From: Flammulina velutipes
Lineage: Eukaryota > Basidiomycota > Agaricomycetes > Agaricales > Physalacriaceae
Length of the DNA: 64,000 bases
Assembly: GCA_011800155.1 (NCBI GenBank)
Contig: CM022370.1
Span: 1-64,000 of the forward strand
Direction: 5' to 3'
Shown here: piece by piece, positions 47,533 through 57,949 of the stretch
Layout of the letters: every line of letters begins with the position of its first letter
How positions within the stretch are numbered: position 1 is the first letter of the stretch
The notes under the pieces: generated by a model
The model's database searches: none
What the model was told of the DNA's origin: nothing
The model's input: only the letters and a program-made list of their open reading frames with translations
Position numbers and translations under genes: made by a program

Positions 47533-48250
47533 CGTCTTGAAATGCCAAAAGTGGTCCTGCATCAGAATAATGCCATTCTCAACAAATCGTTTGAAATGGC
47601 AAAGATAGTTGAGTGTCCGATTTTTGCCATCTTGTCCAACGGAAAATAAAAACTTCACGAAAAGGCAAATTTGGTCCTGCGTCGAAACGACCCCATTTCC
47701 AAATCAAAGTTAGTCACATTTAAAATGGCAAAGATGGCTGGGCGTCGGCATTTTGCCATTTTGTCCAACACAAAAAAAAATCTATCCAACACGAAATGGC
47801 AAAAGTGGTCCTGCGTCGGAAAAATGCCATTCTCAACAAATCGTTTGAAATGGCAAAGATGGTTGAGCGTCGGATTTTTGCCATCTTGTCCAATTGATAA
47901 TATAGTGTTAAACTATAAGCTTCACAAAAGATCAAAATTAGTCACATTTGAGATGGCAAAAATGGTTGGGCGTCGGCATCTTGCCATTTTGTCGAACACA
48001 AAAAAAAATCTATTTAACAGGAAATGGCAAAAGTGGTCCTGCGTCGGAAAAATGCCATTCTCATTGTTTAAATTTGTTGAGGTTAGAATGGCAAAAATGG
48101 TTGAGCGTCAGAACAGTGTCATTTTGGATGAAATAAAAAAAAGAACATGATTAAACAATGGCAAAAGTGGTCCAGCGTCGGAAAAATGCCATTTAAATGT
48201 TGATTAAGAAATGGCAAACTTGACTAACCGTCGGAATTTTGCCATTTCTG
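47533..48250. repeat. Array of inverted ATGGCAAA/TTTGCCAT modules
   Basis: About nine modules of roughly 35-45 bases, each starting AATGGCAAAA(G)TGG and ending CGTCGG then ATTTTGCCAT or AAAAATGCCATT, so each has short inverted ends around a GGTCCTGCGTCGG-type core. Modules are separated by AT-rich spacers. Two nearly identical modules start near 47794 and 48022, about 228 bases apart, suggesting a higher-order repeat. No long open frame is supported. Confidence 0.85.
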
Positions 48251-48350
48251 AAAACCAAAATCTCAAAAATGGGTCAATTAATGAATAATGGGTCGGACCA
48301 GAGTAATATAGTATGGGGTATACTATTTGGTGTAGATATATAGGATGGGC

Positions 48351-48490
48351 GTTCTCGACGTACTGGACCAAGCTGGGATCAGGGGAGCGAGGTCAGTTGG
48401 CTAAAATACTTGCATGAATACTCTCTATGTGTGACGCCCACATTCATTGGCCACTGTAGGCTGCTGGCTAGCGGTGCCGGATACGCCACA
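48351..48490. repeat. 140-bp direct repeat, left copy
   Basis: Starts TTCTCGACGTACTGGACCAA and ends GGTGCCGGATACGCCACA. The right copy starts 298 bases downstream and differs at only a few bases. Confidence 0.92.
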
Positions 48491-48648
48491 TCACACTATC
48501 GTTGTACGCGTGCACTGTACCAGACATCGCGGGAGGCATTAAAAAGACTATTAAATGAGACAATGAATGATTCGCACCTGCGACGCCAACATACTACTCA
48601 AAAGGTGGGTACCGATGTTTGCATGGTACTATTAGGCTAAAGGAAATG

Positions 48649-48787
48649 TTCTCGACGTACTGGACCAAGCTGGGATCAGGGGAGCGAGGTCAGTTGGCTA
48701 AAATACTTGCATGAATACTCTCTATGTGTGACGCCCACATTCTTTGGCCACCGTAGGCTGCTGGCTAGCGGTGCCGGATACGCCACA
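48649..48787. repeat. 140-bp direct repeat, right copy
   Basis: Second copy of the repeat at 48351. The two copies and the 158-base spacer could be a small tandem duplication, or terminal repeats of a tiny non-autonomous element. Neither terminus has an evident TG...CA pair. Confidence 0.92.
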
Positions 48788-49487
48788 ACGCCGCCATTCT
48801 CTGGTGTCTTTCGTCCTGAGCGCCGCATGCTCTGATGTTGCTCCACCAAGGTGCTGTCGCAGTATTTCCCGTACCTATTTCGTTGTCATCATCTGAGTAG
48901 GTATGCATCAGTCTGTTTCGCTCGCGCGAGTCTTTGCGTTTGGTTTGCCATTCGCCCGGAAACGTATACCACATCTGGAATTGCTTGATCGTACCCACTG
49001 ACTTCATTGGGCATTGTTTAAAGCAGTGTATTCATACTAAAATACACTATATCTACACCACGAACGACGGCCAATCCAGCTGGTGTCCAAGATGTCACGT
49101 ACAATCAGACCGAATAGGTGTCATCAACGGTGGACACTTGTGTATGTGCGTGAGGGCTTGGAGCAGGGAATTACGCTGGTACGTACGAGGTTGTATGGGT
49201 ACCTCAGTTTCAGTCTGGATAAAGTGCGATCGTTGGCTGATCGATGCGAATGAAGTTCAATGTAAGATCCGGAGGCACGATGATTTCCAGTGACAACGCA
49301 TGAACTTCGGGTTGATAAGGAGAATGTCGGGGGCGGAGAAAAAGCGAGTGTCAGCAGGGAATCCCGAACAAAAAGCTTACCTGCAGTCGTAACGCCATAC
49401 CAAAATCATTTCTCTTCGACCAAAAGTTCTTGACGCCGTCATCCGGGCCAATGAAAGCCTCACATGGCAAACCGCCAAGGAAAGGTG
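48788..49487. other. Intergenic, no supported gene
   Basis: Only short frames on both strands; no motif or repeat recognised. Confidence 0.5.
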
Positions 49488-49940
49488 TTATTGTCTGGGA
49501 TAGTAGTCCACCGAAGGAAGATGTTGTGCCCGACAAAAGGAGCGACCACGCCGTTTGATAGCATTATCGTCGCTGTCGATGAAAAAGATACGAGTGCTGA
49601 CATATTCACGATATGATACAGACGGACGCACCTGGTGACTGTTGCAGCCAAAGTACACCCAAACATACAGCCTGCACTCCCGAGCAGCTCCATCTGCATA
49701 CCGGGTGCTAACTCCAGGGACCTGATCGATGTAGAACTGCGCGTACGTGATGTCGTTGTCGGCCACAAGAATAATATAGCTACTGAGCGAGCGAGCAGTG
49801 GAGGGGGCAGCACGTTGACGTGGTGACCAGCGACAGAGATGATGGGAGGAGGAAAAGACACACACAAGAATCCGGAGCTGAAACTCCGTTAACCGGGTGA
49901 AAACCCGGGTCGTTCGGAGAAACGCCCCTGGCCCGATCAT
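49488..49940 (-). CDS. Possible 150-aa ORF, unknown
   Basis: An open frame from ATG at 49940 with a fairly protein-like middle (YIILVADNDITYAQFYIDQV, CRLYVWVYFGCNSH). A GTGCGT donor directly after NSHQ at about 49631 suggests the rest is intron and the real C-terminus lies in another frame. No family recognised; it may be a relic. Confidence 0.33.
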   Translation of the reverse strand: MIGPGAFLRTTRVFTRLTEFQLRILVCVFSSSHHLCRWSPRQRAAPSTARSLSSYIILVADNDITYAQFYIDQVPGVSTRYADGAARECRLYVWVYFGCNSHQVRPSVSYREYVSTRIFFIDSDDNAIKRRGRSFCRAQHLPSVDYYPRQ

Positions 49941-50904
49941 GATTGATGGACCCCATCTTGCCGACCCTCTACTGAACGATCACGGACAGATATCAACAAA
50001 ACGCCGACCGTGAGGTGGTAGACAGGAAACAGATGCACAACGTCCTATGCCCCGTTAGTGTATCAGAGGAGCGAACACAGCGGCACAGGCAATTTGGCTC
50101 GTGCACTGTTAGAGAAAAATAAGAACTTTAGAAAAAAAAATTTGCCCCCCCTCTCTCCCCTGTATGAGAACCCCCTACCCCGGGTAAAAGGGCTTGAGAG
50201 GGTAAACCATGGTTTCAGTGGGAGTCCTATTGTTAAGTTTCTCTCGCTAATTATTAGAAATCACCGTCTCGGCGCCAGTCATCGCCAAGTCATCGATGAC
50301 TGAGCGTTCACAAATCGTCGATCGCTAAGCAGGATCTGAAGAGCTTAAATGCGAAAGGTCCCAGGTAAGTGGTTCCCCCACTACCGCCTTATCCTGCTGT
50401 GTCGCTCTTCAATAGAGTCATCTACAGTCTCTGTCACCCTCTCGTGCGTTGGATACTCATCACCCTAACCTTCCCGGTTATCTCGTGCAATGGGATGGAA
50501 GGACCGCAAGAATCATGAGGGTAAAGATGGAACAGTACGACAGGGTAGTGGAGCAACTGAAAGAGGTGCGTCTCGTTCATGTATATTATTGAATGATCCC
50601 TCATTTACATCTTTCCCAGGACAATATGTTCCTCGGGACTGGACAAGATGAGCTGAAACGAGTGTGGATCATTCGGACTGATTATGTTTGAGCTGGTGCG
50701 AGAAATTCATAAAGTTTTGACAGCAAAGACGCGAGGACGGCCTTGAGAAAGTATGCGGGTGGATACCTTGTCATCCGACAAGCAATAGATAATATATGTA
50801 GGAATTGAGACGGTGCCAAGACCAACCAAAGAATGAGTGAAGAGCTAGACAAGTGATTATTTACTCGAGCTGGAGAACCGGAGAACGTCGCCTAGGCCAT
50901 CGCG
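49941..50904. other. Intergenic, no supported gene
   Basis: Short frames only. A GTGCGT...CCCAG intron-like segment at about 50567-50621 is flanked by short open stretches but gives no convincing protein. Confidence 0.5.
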
Positions 50905-51240
50905 TCTGGCGACCTCGTCGACCTCGTATCTTCGTTGGGAGCTGCCATCATCTATCCCTCAGACGATGCCATCCTCAACGTCCTCCAGTCTCGCTTCAGA
51001 GCAGACCTTCCTTACACTTGCATTGGCGCCTCGCATCTCGTCGTCGTCAATCCCTACAAAACCCTCGCCAACATCAACAACATCTGGGCCAAGGAATATG
51101 AAGACGGTTACTACAAGGACACAAGCGTGCTGACGACGGTCAACGGCCCCAAGCCTCTGCAGCTGCATCTGTACGAACTGGCGGCCAAGATGTATCTCAT
51201 GATGAGGAGAACCCAAAGCATTGTTCAGAATCAATCTTCT
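50905..51240 (+). pseudogene. Truncated chitin synthase, myosin-motor-like N-terminal part
   Basis: The frame SGDLVDLVSSLGAAIIYPSD, then RFRADLPYTCIGASHLVVVN and later LQLHLYELAAKMYLMMRRTQ matches the start of the myosin-motor-like domain of basidiomycete class V-type chitin synthases. A stop (TAG at 50893) lies just upstream in frame, no start codon precedes it, and the similarity ends before the P-loop expected shortly after MMRRT. No catalytic chitin synthase sequence follows. Normal proteins of this class are over 1500 aa, so this ~110-aa piece is a relic. Confidence 0.72.
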
Positions 51241-51369
51241 CATACCCACCTATATACGCGGGTTACACCGCTGGTATCTCATGTAATTCCGTCTCTCTAT
51301 TCTCACTTATGAGAATCCACCATCCCGGGGGAGTCTCGTCATCTCTGCCTGCTGCAATTACCGTGACAT

Positions 51370-51834
51370 CTATCTATAAAGAATATCTTTCAGTATATTC
51401 ACGAAGATATAAGCAACACCCACCCTTGTCAATGAATCCTTGACTTCCTGAAGCCATTCCGCGCGGTCGTTGTAGGATGGCCTGGCCCGTACAATCCCAC
51501 CAACATCCCAACCATCTACTTGCCAATCTGTGCCTTCTCCGGGCCTTGCGGTTAGTGTCACGGGTGAAAATGCCTGGAATTTCTGTTCAGTGGCGTCTAT
51601 ATTTTCGCCGTTGGCGTTTAACCATCCGATATCGGCTGTTCCAGTGAGTGCGAGTTGCACGGAATGGTCAGTGTCGTCCCGCCGGGGGCTACGGGCCAAA
51701 TCAAGTGTCAGGAATGCATGCATGATCACCCAAAAGAATGACAGGACATACCGTTCGCGCCTGAGAGCATTGACGAGAAGCGCTGATAGTGCCACTGTGG
51801 TGACGAGCTTGATCGAAGATGGGAAGATATGCAT
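51370..51834 (-). CDS. Putative small secreted or membrane-anchored protein
   Basis: The 154-codon frame starts with a signal-peptide-like segment (MHIFPSSIKLVTTVALSALL, then VNA). A GTATGT...CCGTAG segment of 63 nt is probably an in-frame intron; splicing it out removes a second hydrophobic stretch and gives about 133 aa. The mature part (HSVQLALTGTADIGWLNANG...) is not Cys-rich and unrecognised. With the intron retained the protein would have two membrane segments. Confidence 0.45.
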   Translation of the reverse strand: MHIFPSSIKLVTTVALSALLVNALRRERYVLSFFWVIMHAFLTLDLARSPRRDDTDHSVQLALTGTADIGWLNANGENIDATEQKFQAFSPVTLTARPGEGTDWQVDGWDVGGIVRARPSYNDRAEWLQEVKDSLTRVGVAYIFVNILKDILYR

Positions 51835-52982
51835 GCTATATTGTGGTGTAGATCGGCCTGTAAGCCATTAGTATGTTTCTTTGTCGGTCGCTGTAAGACG
51901 GGACTGACGAAATTGATTTGCACTATGCGGATTGAATGAGAAACGTGTCCTTTTATAGGAATAAACGGGGATCACCAAGGTTTCCGTGGGAGGCGACAAT
52001 CACTTGCTGGGCGCGAGACCGACGACGATGGGCAGTGGTTGGAGTCTGCCCGGCCTTCAAGGTTCAACCCTCGCTGGGTTACTCGTCCGCGCAGATATTG
52101 ATAGGGCAATCGTCGTTGAGTTGCCAGGTCAATAATTGCCTGTAAGCAGGGATCGCCGATGATTACAACGACAGCCAAAGCGGACTGATGAGGATCGACC
52201 GTAACGTGGTATTGCAATGCGCGGACAACATCAATCCACTATTGGTGACGACGTAGGCCGGGGAGCTCGAGGCATGGGGGATTGAAGGTGGATGCCATAG
52301 GAAACACTGATCGTAGCACCGGCAGAGCGATCCCTCTGCGACAAGGGGCACAACCAGGACGAACTCCATCGTCTCATGAAGGTCAGACTTGGAGGAGCAG
52401 GCTTCGCGAAGATTTGGTCATTTGCGAGATTCCAAGGACGGCAAGATGACCTATGACACGAGCGGTGAGGATTTGGTCCTCAGTGGGTGGTCGTGAGGTC
52501 GCTGCGTTGCGTAGTGTCGGATGGGTAGCATAGCCGGAGAGTTATTGGGTTCGTTCGTATCTCCAGGCGAGGTGTGCAGGAAGAGAGATTCGTCGATCAA
52601 CCGAGATAGGTTCTCTGAGATCCAAAACAGAGACAGCCTGAGGAAGCGCCTGACGCGCACCGGGATTTTGACTCATAGAGGGTAAAAAGAAGCATAATGG
52701 TCTTGCATTCTCCGTTTTTTATGTACACGGCTAAATATAAGGGAACGCTGCGAGATGTTAGATGTGGCGCACAGATAGCAGTGGGATAGCCGTACCAAAC
52801 GAGAGCGTCCGAAGACATGATTCGTTTCGCAGAAGAGCGCGGAACTGTTCTGTCCAAGATGGTTGGGCGGCGATGACAAACACGGCCAAACACGGGCTGA
52901 TTGATACCCTTTCTTCAACGACGTCGACGTTTGCCTCCATCCTCGACATTCTCCAATTGCGAACGCGTTTTCTGGTCGAATC
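51835..52982. other. Intergenic, no supported gene
   Basis: About 1.1 kb upstream of transportin. Several short frames on the minus strand lack splice or family support. Contains the transportin promoter but no clear TATA box. Confidence 0.55.
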
Positions 52983-55900
52983 ATGGCATCGTGGACACCC
53001 GACCCCAGCGGTCTCGCGCAGATTCTGCAAACAATCCACGAATCGACGGATATGAGCGCGGCCGTCCAAAAAAACATAACCCAAGTACGTAGCACGTCCT
53101 ACGACCAGTCTATCTGCTCATCCTGCTCTCCTTTCGCCAGAAACTGAACAATTTCACGCGCGTACCCGACTACGTGGGTTATCTGGCGTACATCCTGTGC
53201 TGGATGAGGGACGAGGAGGAAAGGATTCGCAGCATCGCAGGCTATCTCCTCAAGAACAACTCTCGCCTCATCCTCACGTCGTCTCCCGAGGTCGCCCAGT
53301 TCGTCAAAGCATCCGTCCTCGAAGCCTTCAACGACTCCAATGTCATGATTCGCAACACCGCAGGCCAGGACCTCGTCGCCTTCCTTGGCATCCTCGAGCC
53401 GAAGAACTGGCCAGAGTGCCTGCAGCAGCTTGTAACGATGCTCGACATGGATCAGGTCGACCGGCAAGAGGTAAGTGGCGCAGCCGTGTTCCCCGCCAAA
53501 TCACCGTTGTTCTAACAATACGTCCAGGCCGCGTTCAATGTCCTCGAAAAAGCATGCGAAGATTATCCCCGCAAGATGGACGTCGAGATCAACGGGACGC
53601 GTCCGCTGGATTACATGATTCCTAAATTCCTCACCCTCACCGACCATCCATCGTCCAAGATGCGATCTCACGCAGTCGCTTGCTTGTCCTACTTCGTCCC
53701 GGCGAATTGCCAATCCCTATTCGTCCATCTCGACGCTTTCATTGCTGCCCTCTTCAGACGCGCCTCCGACGACGACCCATCCGTTCGCCGACACGTCTGT
53801 CAGGCCCTCGTACTTATCCTCGCTGCCCGTCCAGAGCGTCTCATGCCAGAGATGAACAATGTGGCGGAGTACATGCTCTACTCGACCAAAGACCAAAACG
53901 AGCACGTGGCTCTTGAAGCCTGCGAGTTTTGGTTGACTTTCGCTGAGGACCAGGAACTATCGAGTTATCTCCACCCTCTGCTCGGCAAGGTCGCGCCCGT
54001 CCTGCTCGACTGCATGGTCTACGGCGAGGACGATCTCCTCTGGCTCGACACCGAGGCAGAAGACGCCGCTGTCCCCGATAAAGATACCGACATCAAGCCC
54101 CGCCACTACGGCGCAAAGTCTCACGGGCTCGAGCGCGACGATAACCCAGACGAAGCCCCCAAGAACCGTGTCGGGATATACGGCGAAGAAACATTCGACG
54201 ACGATGACGAGGATTTCGACTACGACGACGACGACTTTGGTGACGACATGTCCACCGAATGGAATCTTCGCAAGTGCGCAGCCGCTGCCCTCGATGTTCT
54301 CGCCGTTCGCTTCTCTGGCGATCTCCTGAACGTCCTATTGGGCCCTTTGAAGGATAAACTCTGGAGTACAGATTGGCTTCAGAGGGAAAGTGGCATCCTC
54401 GCCCTTGGTGCTATGGCCGAAGGCTGCATTGACGCTATCGAACCCCATCTCCCCACCTTGGTGCCGTATCTGATCAACACCTTGAACGACTCCAAGGTAG
54501 ATATCCTTTTTTTTCTTTTTTTCGGATATCGCTGACAATCGATGCGCAGCCGTTGGTCCGTTCGATAACTTGTTGGACGCTGGGCCGATACGCCAGCTGG
54601 ACGACTCAGCCATTTTCTGAGGAGCACAAGGTTACATACTTTATTCCGACAATGGAAGGGGTGAGTCACTTAAACTCGTCAAAGCGCTTATACTTACCTT
54701 TTGGTCTAGCTCCTCCGCATGGTTCTCGACAACAACAAGCGCGTTCAGGAAGCTGGCTGCAGCGCCTTTGCGACCCTCGAAGAAGATGCTGGTCCCGAGC
54801 TCGCCCCGTTCCTCGAACCCGTCCTCCGCAATCTGGTCTTTGCATTCGAAAAGTACCAGCACAAAAACATGCTGATCCTCTACGACGCGGTGGGCACGCT
54901 TGCCGATGCTGTTGGTCGCGCCCTCTCGAATCCTGCGTACGTCGAAATCCTCATGCCGCCTTTGACCTTGCGGTGGTCTAAACTGAAGAACGACGACCTT
55001 GACCTGATTCCCCTCCTCGAGGTATGTTGCCATCATTTGCATATCCACTTGGCTCATCTATGGATTCTAGTGTCTCGCGTCAGTAACAATCGCCATGGGC
55101 ATGGCGTTCCTGCCGTATGCCGGTCCCGTCTTCGAGCGGTGCACAAGCATCATACACACTTCGCTCCTCCATTACCAGGCGTACCAACAGAATCGCGACC
55201 TCGACGAGCCCGACAAGTCTTTCCTCGTCGTCGCCCTCGATCTTCTTTCCGGCCTCACCCAGGGATTGGGAATGTCGTTGGAGCCCTTGATCCAGCAGAC
55301 GAATCCGAATCTTCTGCAGCTCCTGACCGTCTGCCTCAAGCATCCCCAGGCGCCCGTTCGACAGTCTGCATACGCGCTCGTTGGCGACATGGCTATGGGC
55401 TGCTTCCCCGTCCTTCGCCCCCACATGCCTGGTATCATGGCCGAGCTTATCTTGCAGCTCGACCCGGAACCGAAGATCGAGTTTATCAGCGCTTCCAACA
55501 ACGCTGCTTGGTCGGTTGGCGAAGTCGCCATGCGCTATGGACGAGGTGAATATATTTTCTCTTCCGTTATCACTGATGCTAACTCGTTTTCAGATGACTC
55601 TGAGTTCCAACAATGGGTCAACCCGCTCATCGCTCGTCTGATCCCCATCCTCCTGCACCCCAAGGCCCCGAGGAGTCTCCACGAGAACGCTGCCGTTTCG
55701 ATTGGTCGGATTGGGTTGATGCACCCAACATTGGTCGCTCCCCATCTGGCCGAGTTCGCCCAAGCTTGGTGCCAGGCGCTGTACGAGATTCGCGATAACG
55801 AGGAGAAGGACTCTGCGTTCCGGGGACTATGCACCATGATCGAGGTCAACCCGGGAGGAATAGCCAAGGTTCGTCAATCTCCCTCCTTCTAGCGCCGACC

Positions 55901-56102
55901 GCGATACTAACGATCTCTACAGAGTCTTTTGTGGTTCTGCAACTCGATCGTCCGCTGGAACTCGCCTTCGCCGGAGCTGAACAACATGTTCCAGCAACTC
56001 CTCCTCGCGTTCAAGAACCACGACGAGGCTGGATGGGCCGCCCAGGTCGCTGCGTTCCCGCCCGTCATCCAAGAACGTCTCGCCGCGCGTTACGGTGTAT
56101 GA
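52983..56102 (+). CDS. KAP104: Transportin (karyopherin beta-2), 917 aa
   Basis: Eight exons (52983-53084, 53141-53470, 53528-54496, 54550-54660, 54710-55021, 55071-55545, 55594-55868, 55923-56102) join in phase to 918 codons. The start [20 protein letters not shown] matches the transportin N-terminus, and HEAT-repeat signatures follow the family closely ([58 protein letters not shown]). The acidic loop between HEAT repeats is present ([18 protein letters not shown]). Length agrees with fungal and animal transportins. The protein imports PY-NLS cargo such as RNA-binding proteins into the nucleus, and is released by RanGTP. The gene appears intact and is the first housekeeping gene in from the telomere. 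Confidence 0.96.
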
Positions 56103-56755
56103 ACTCACATCGCCTTTTTGAATAACTTATTTACTTGCCTCATGTGGGCCCCTTTCGTAGCAGTAGTCTTTTTAGTAGCAGTAGTATCTCTCTCGTCGTC
56201 CGTCCGTCCGTCGTATATCGTAGCTCTCTCACGTCTCGTTTCCAGTATCCGTGCATATATCATCGTCATCTTTGTAGGTAGCATTAGTAGGTAGACATCT
56301 TCGTAGTGTAGTTTTCGTTCCCCCACATGGCATTTACCAATGTAGTAGTATCGCACTTCAAGGCATGGAGAATCTAGTACATATTTCGGTATGAAGAGCT
56401 GATAGCTTTGGCTAATGAGGGAACGCCACGGTGTAGTAGGTTTGCAAATCGGAGTCTATCTTCCGCGCGGTATGTATACTGACGGAGCATCAAGATATCT
56501 AGAGAGAGTACAGTAATGAGATAGCGAAAACGATAGCAGTACGACAATGGTAATAGCAAGGAAAGCAGGACGAGACGTGAGTTTGGCGCCCACAGGGGAA
56601 TGACGGCGAACTTTTGGTGGACGGGTTTGAACGAGATGAACGTTGATTTTCTCTCCTACGTTGGTGGATATGTCTGAGCTTGTCAAGGTGATAGGATATA
56701 AAGAGACGTACTCGGGCGACGACGACGAACTAGAAGGGTTTGAATTCCACCACGC
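56103..56755. other. Transportin 3' region, no supported gene
   Basis: Contains TAGTAG and CGTCCGTCCGTC short tandem repeats at about 56160-56210. Only short minus-strand frames. Confidence 0.5.
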
Positions 56756-57126
56756 CTAGGACATCCTTCCAGATACCTGACGATCCAACCATTGAGTTTC
56801 GCGTTGAGGTCATCGGAACTGACGACTCACCAGATCCATCTCGAACACGACGAAGTTATCCCAGTCGATGTTCTCTCCATCTTCAACCACTCGCTGGATT
56901 TTCGCGAATCAAAAACCATGAGGAGAAGATAAAACGGGGGAGAGGGTACCATGAGAGCGTGTCTGTTGATATATTCACGGGCGTAGGGATGGAATCTGAG
57001 CCAGTGTCGACGCGTGGCCATAGAAACGGCGACGTCTGGGATGTAGACCGCGGTACCAGGTGGTACGAACAGCACGACTCGACCACCCGGTGGGGGAAAG
57101 CGTTCGTTTCGACGAGAAGGCGGCAT
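56756..57126 (-). CDS. Possible 86-aa protein, unknown
   Basis: Exons 57126-56950, 56893-56831 and 56776-56756 join in phase through introns of 56 and 54 nt. The sequence ATRRHWLRFHPYAREYINRH, then RVVEDGENIDWDNFVVFEMD, is protein-like. The last exon codes only seven residues, so the 3' end is doubtful. No family assigned. Confidence 0.4.
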
Positions 57127-57949
57127 GTTGCTTGTGCTTTTTGGGTCTGGGATTTTGGAGTAGGCAAGAGAATGGGCACTGAGCACTTCGTGGGACTTTT
57201 GAAAGGGAGGATTGGGGGATTGAGTTTATTCAATTGTGGACGGCATCCGAATCAAAAAAAGGTGGTGATTATGGCATTTAACACTGCATTCCTTTCATCC
57301 TCTTCGAAGGTCTTTGGGAGGCTGCCCTTCGCGCACAGTCTGGGATCTTATTGCGCAACTTGAAATAAAGGGAAGCGAGTACATTACACAACGTTACAAG
57401 TCGGCTGAAGGTCTGAAGTTACCAGCTCTCTAAGCAAGCCTAATTCACTGTTCCCTAGATTCCGTGGAAATTATAGAGTAAAGTTTAGTAAAAGGCCTGA
57501 AAACAACCAATCCTAGCCGAAAATGGCTCTACACCAAAGTTCCTGTACGAATCGACCTCCTTACGATGATATCGGTGATCGGTATTATCTGGCGGCAAAG
57601 ATCTTTAGTGCGCCACCTCTCTTGATCTTCTGTGATCGTTATGAAAACATATACCATTCCCCGAGTTCCGGTTCTCGCTCACTCTTATTATGCGCCTGCT
57701 TGAAGAACACTCATGAATCGTTTACGTCGCAGCCGGAGTTGAATATGAGGTCACAGAATACATGAGATATGTGGAATGCGTATAATGCGAAACGGCTGCG
57801 AGAATATTGACAGTCGATAGGGAAAATGTCAGACACTGTAGGTAGACGAAGTATGCCAGAGAGAATGAACCAGCTTGGTTCATTCCAAGCTTTGCATCCT
57901 ACGGAATACCAGATCCCGACTTGTATCCGTCCGACAGCATACTCCCGTT
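57127..57949. other. Intergenic, no supported gene
   Basis: AT-rich stretches and short frames only. Confidence 0.5.

Noticed and set aside
56830..57230. Cytochrome P450 remnant (FPHRVVE... on the minus strand)
   Set aside because: Short resemblance only; no heme-binding Cys motif or ExxR nearby, and a different frame gives a better spliced model.
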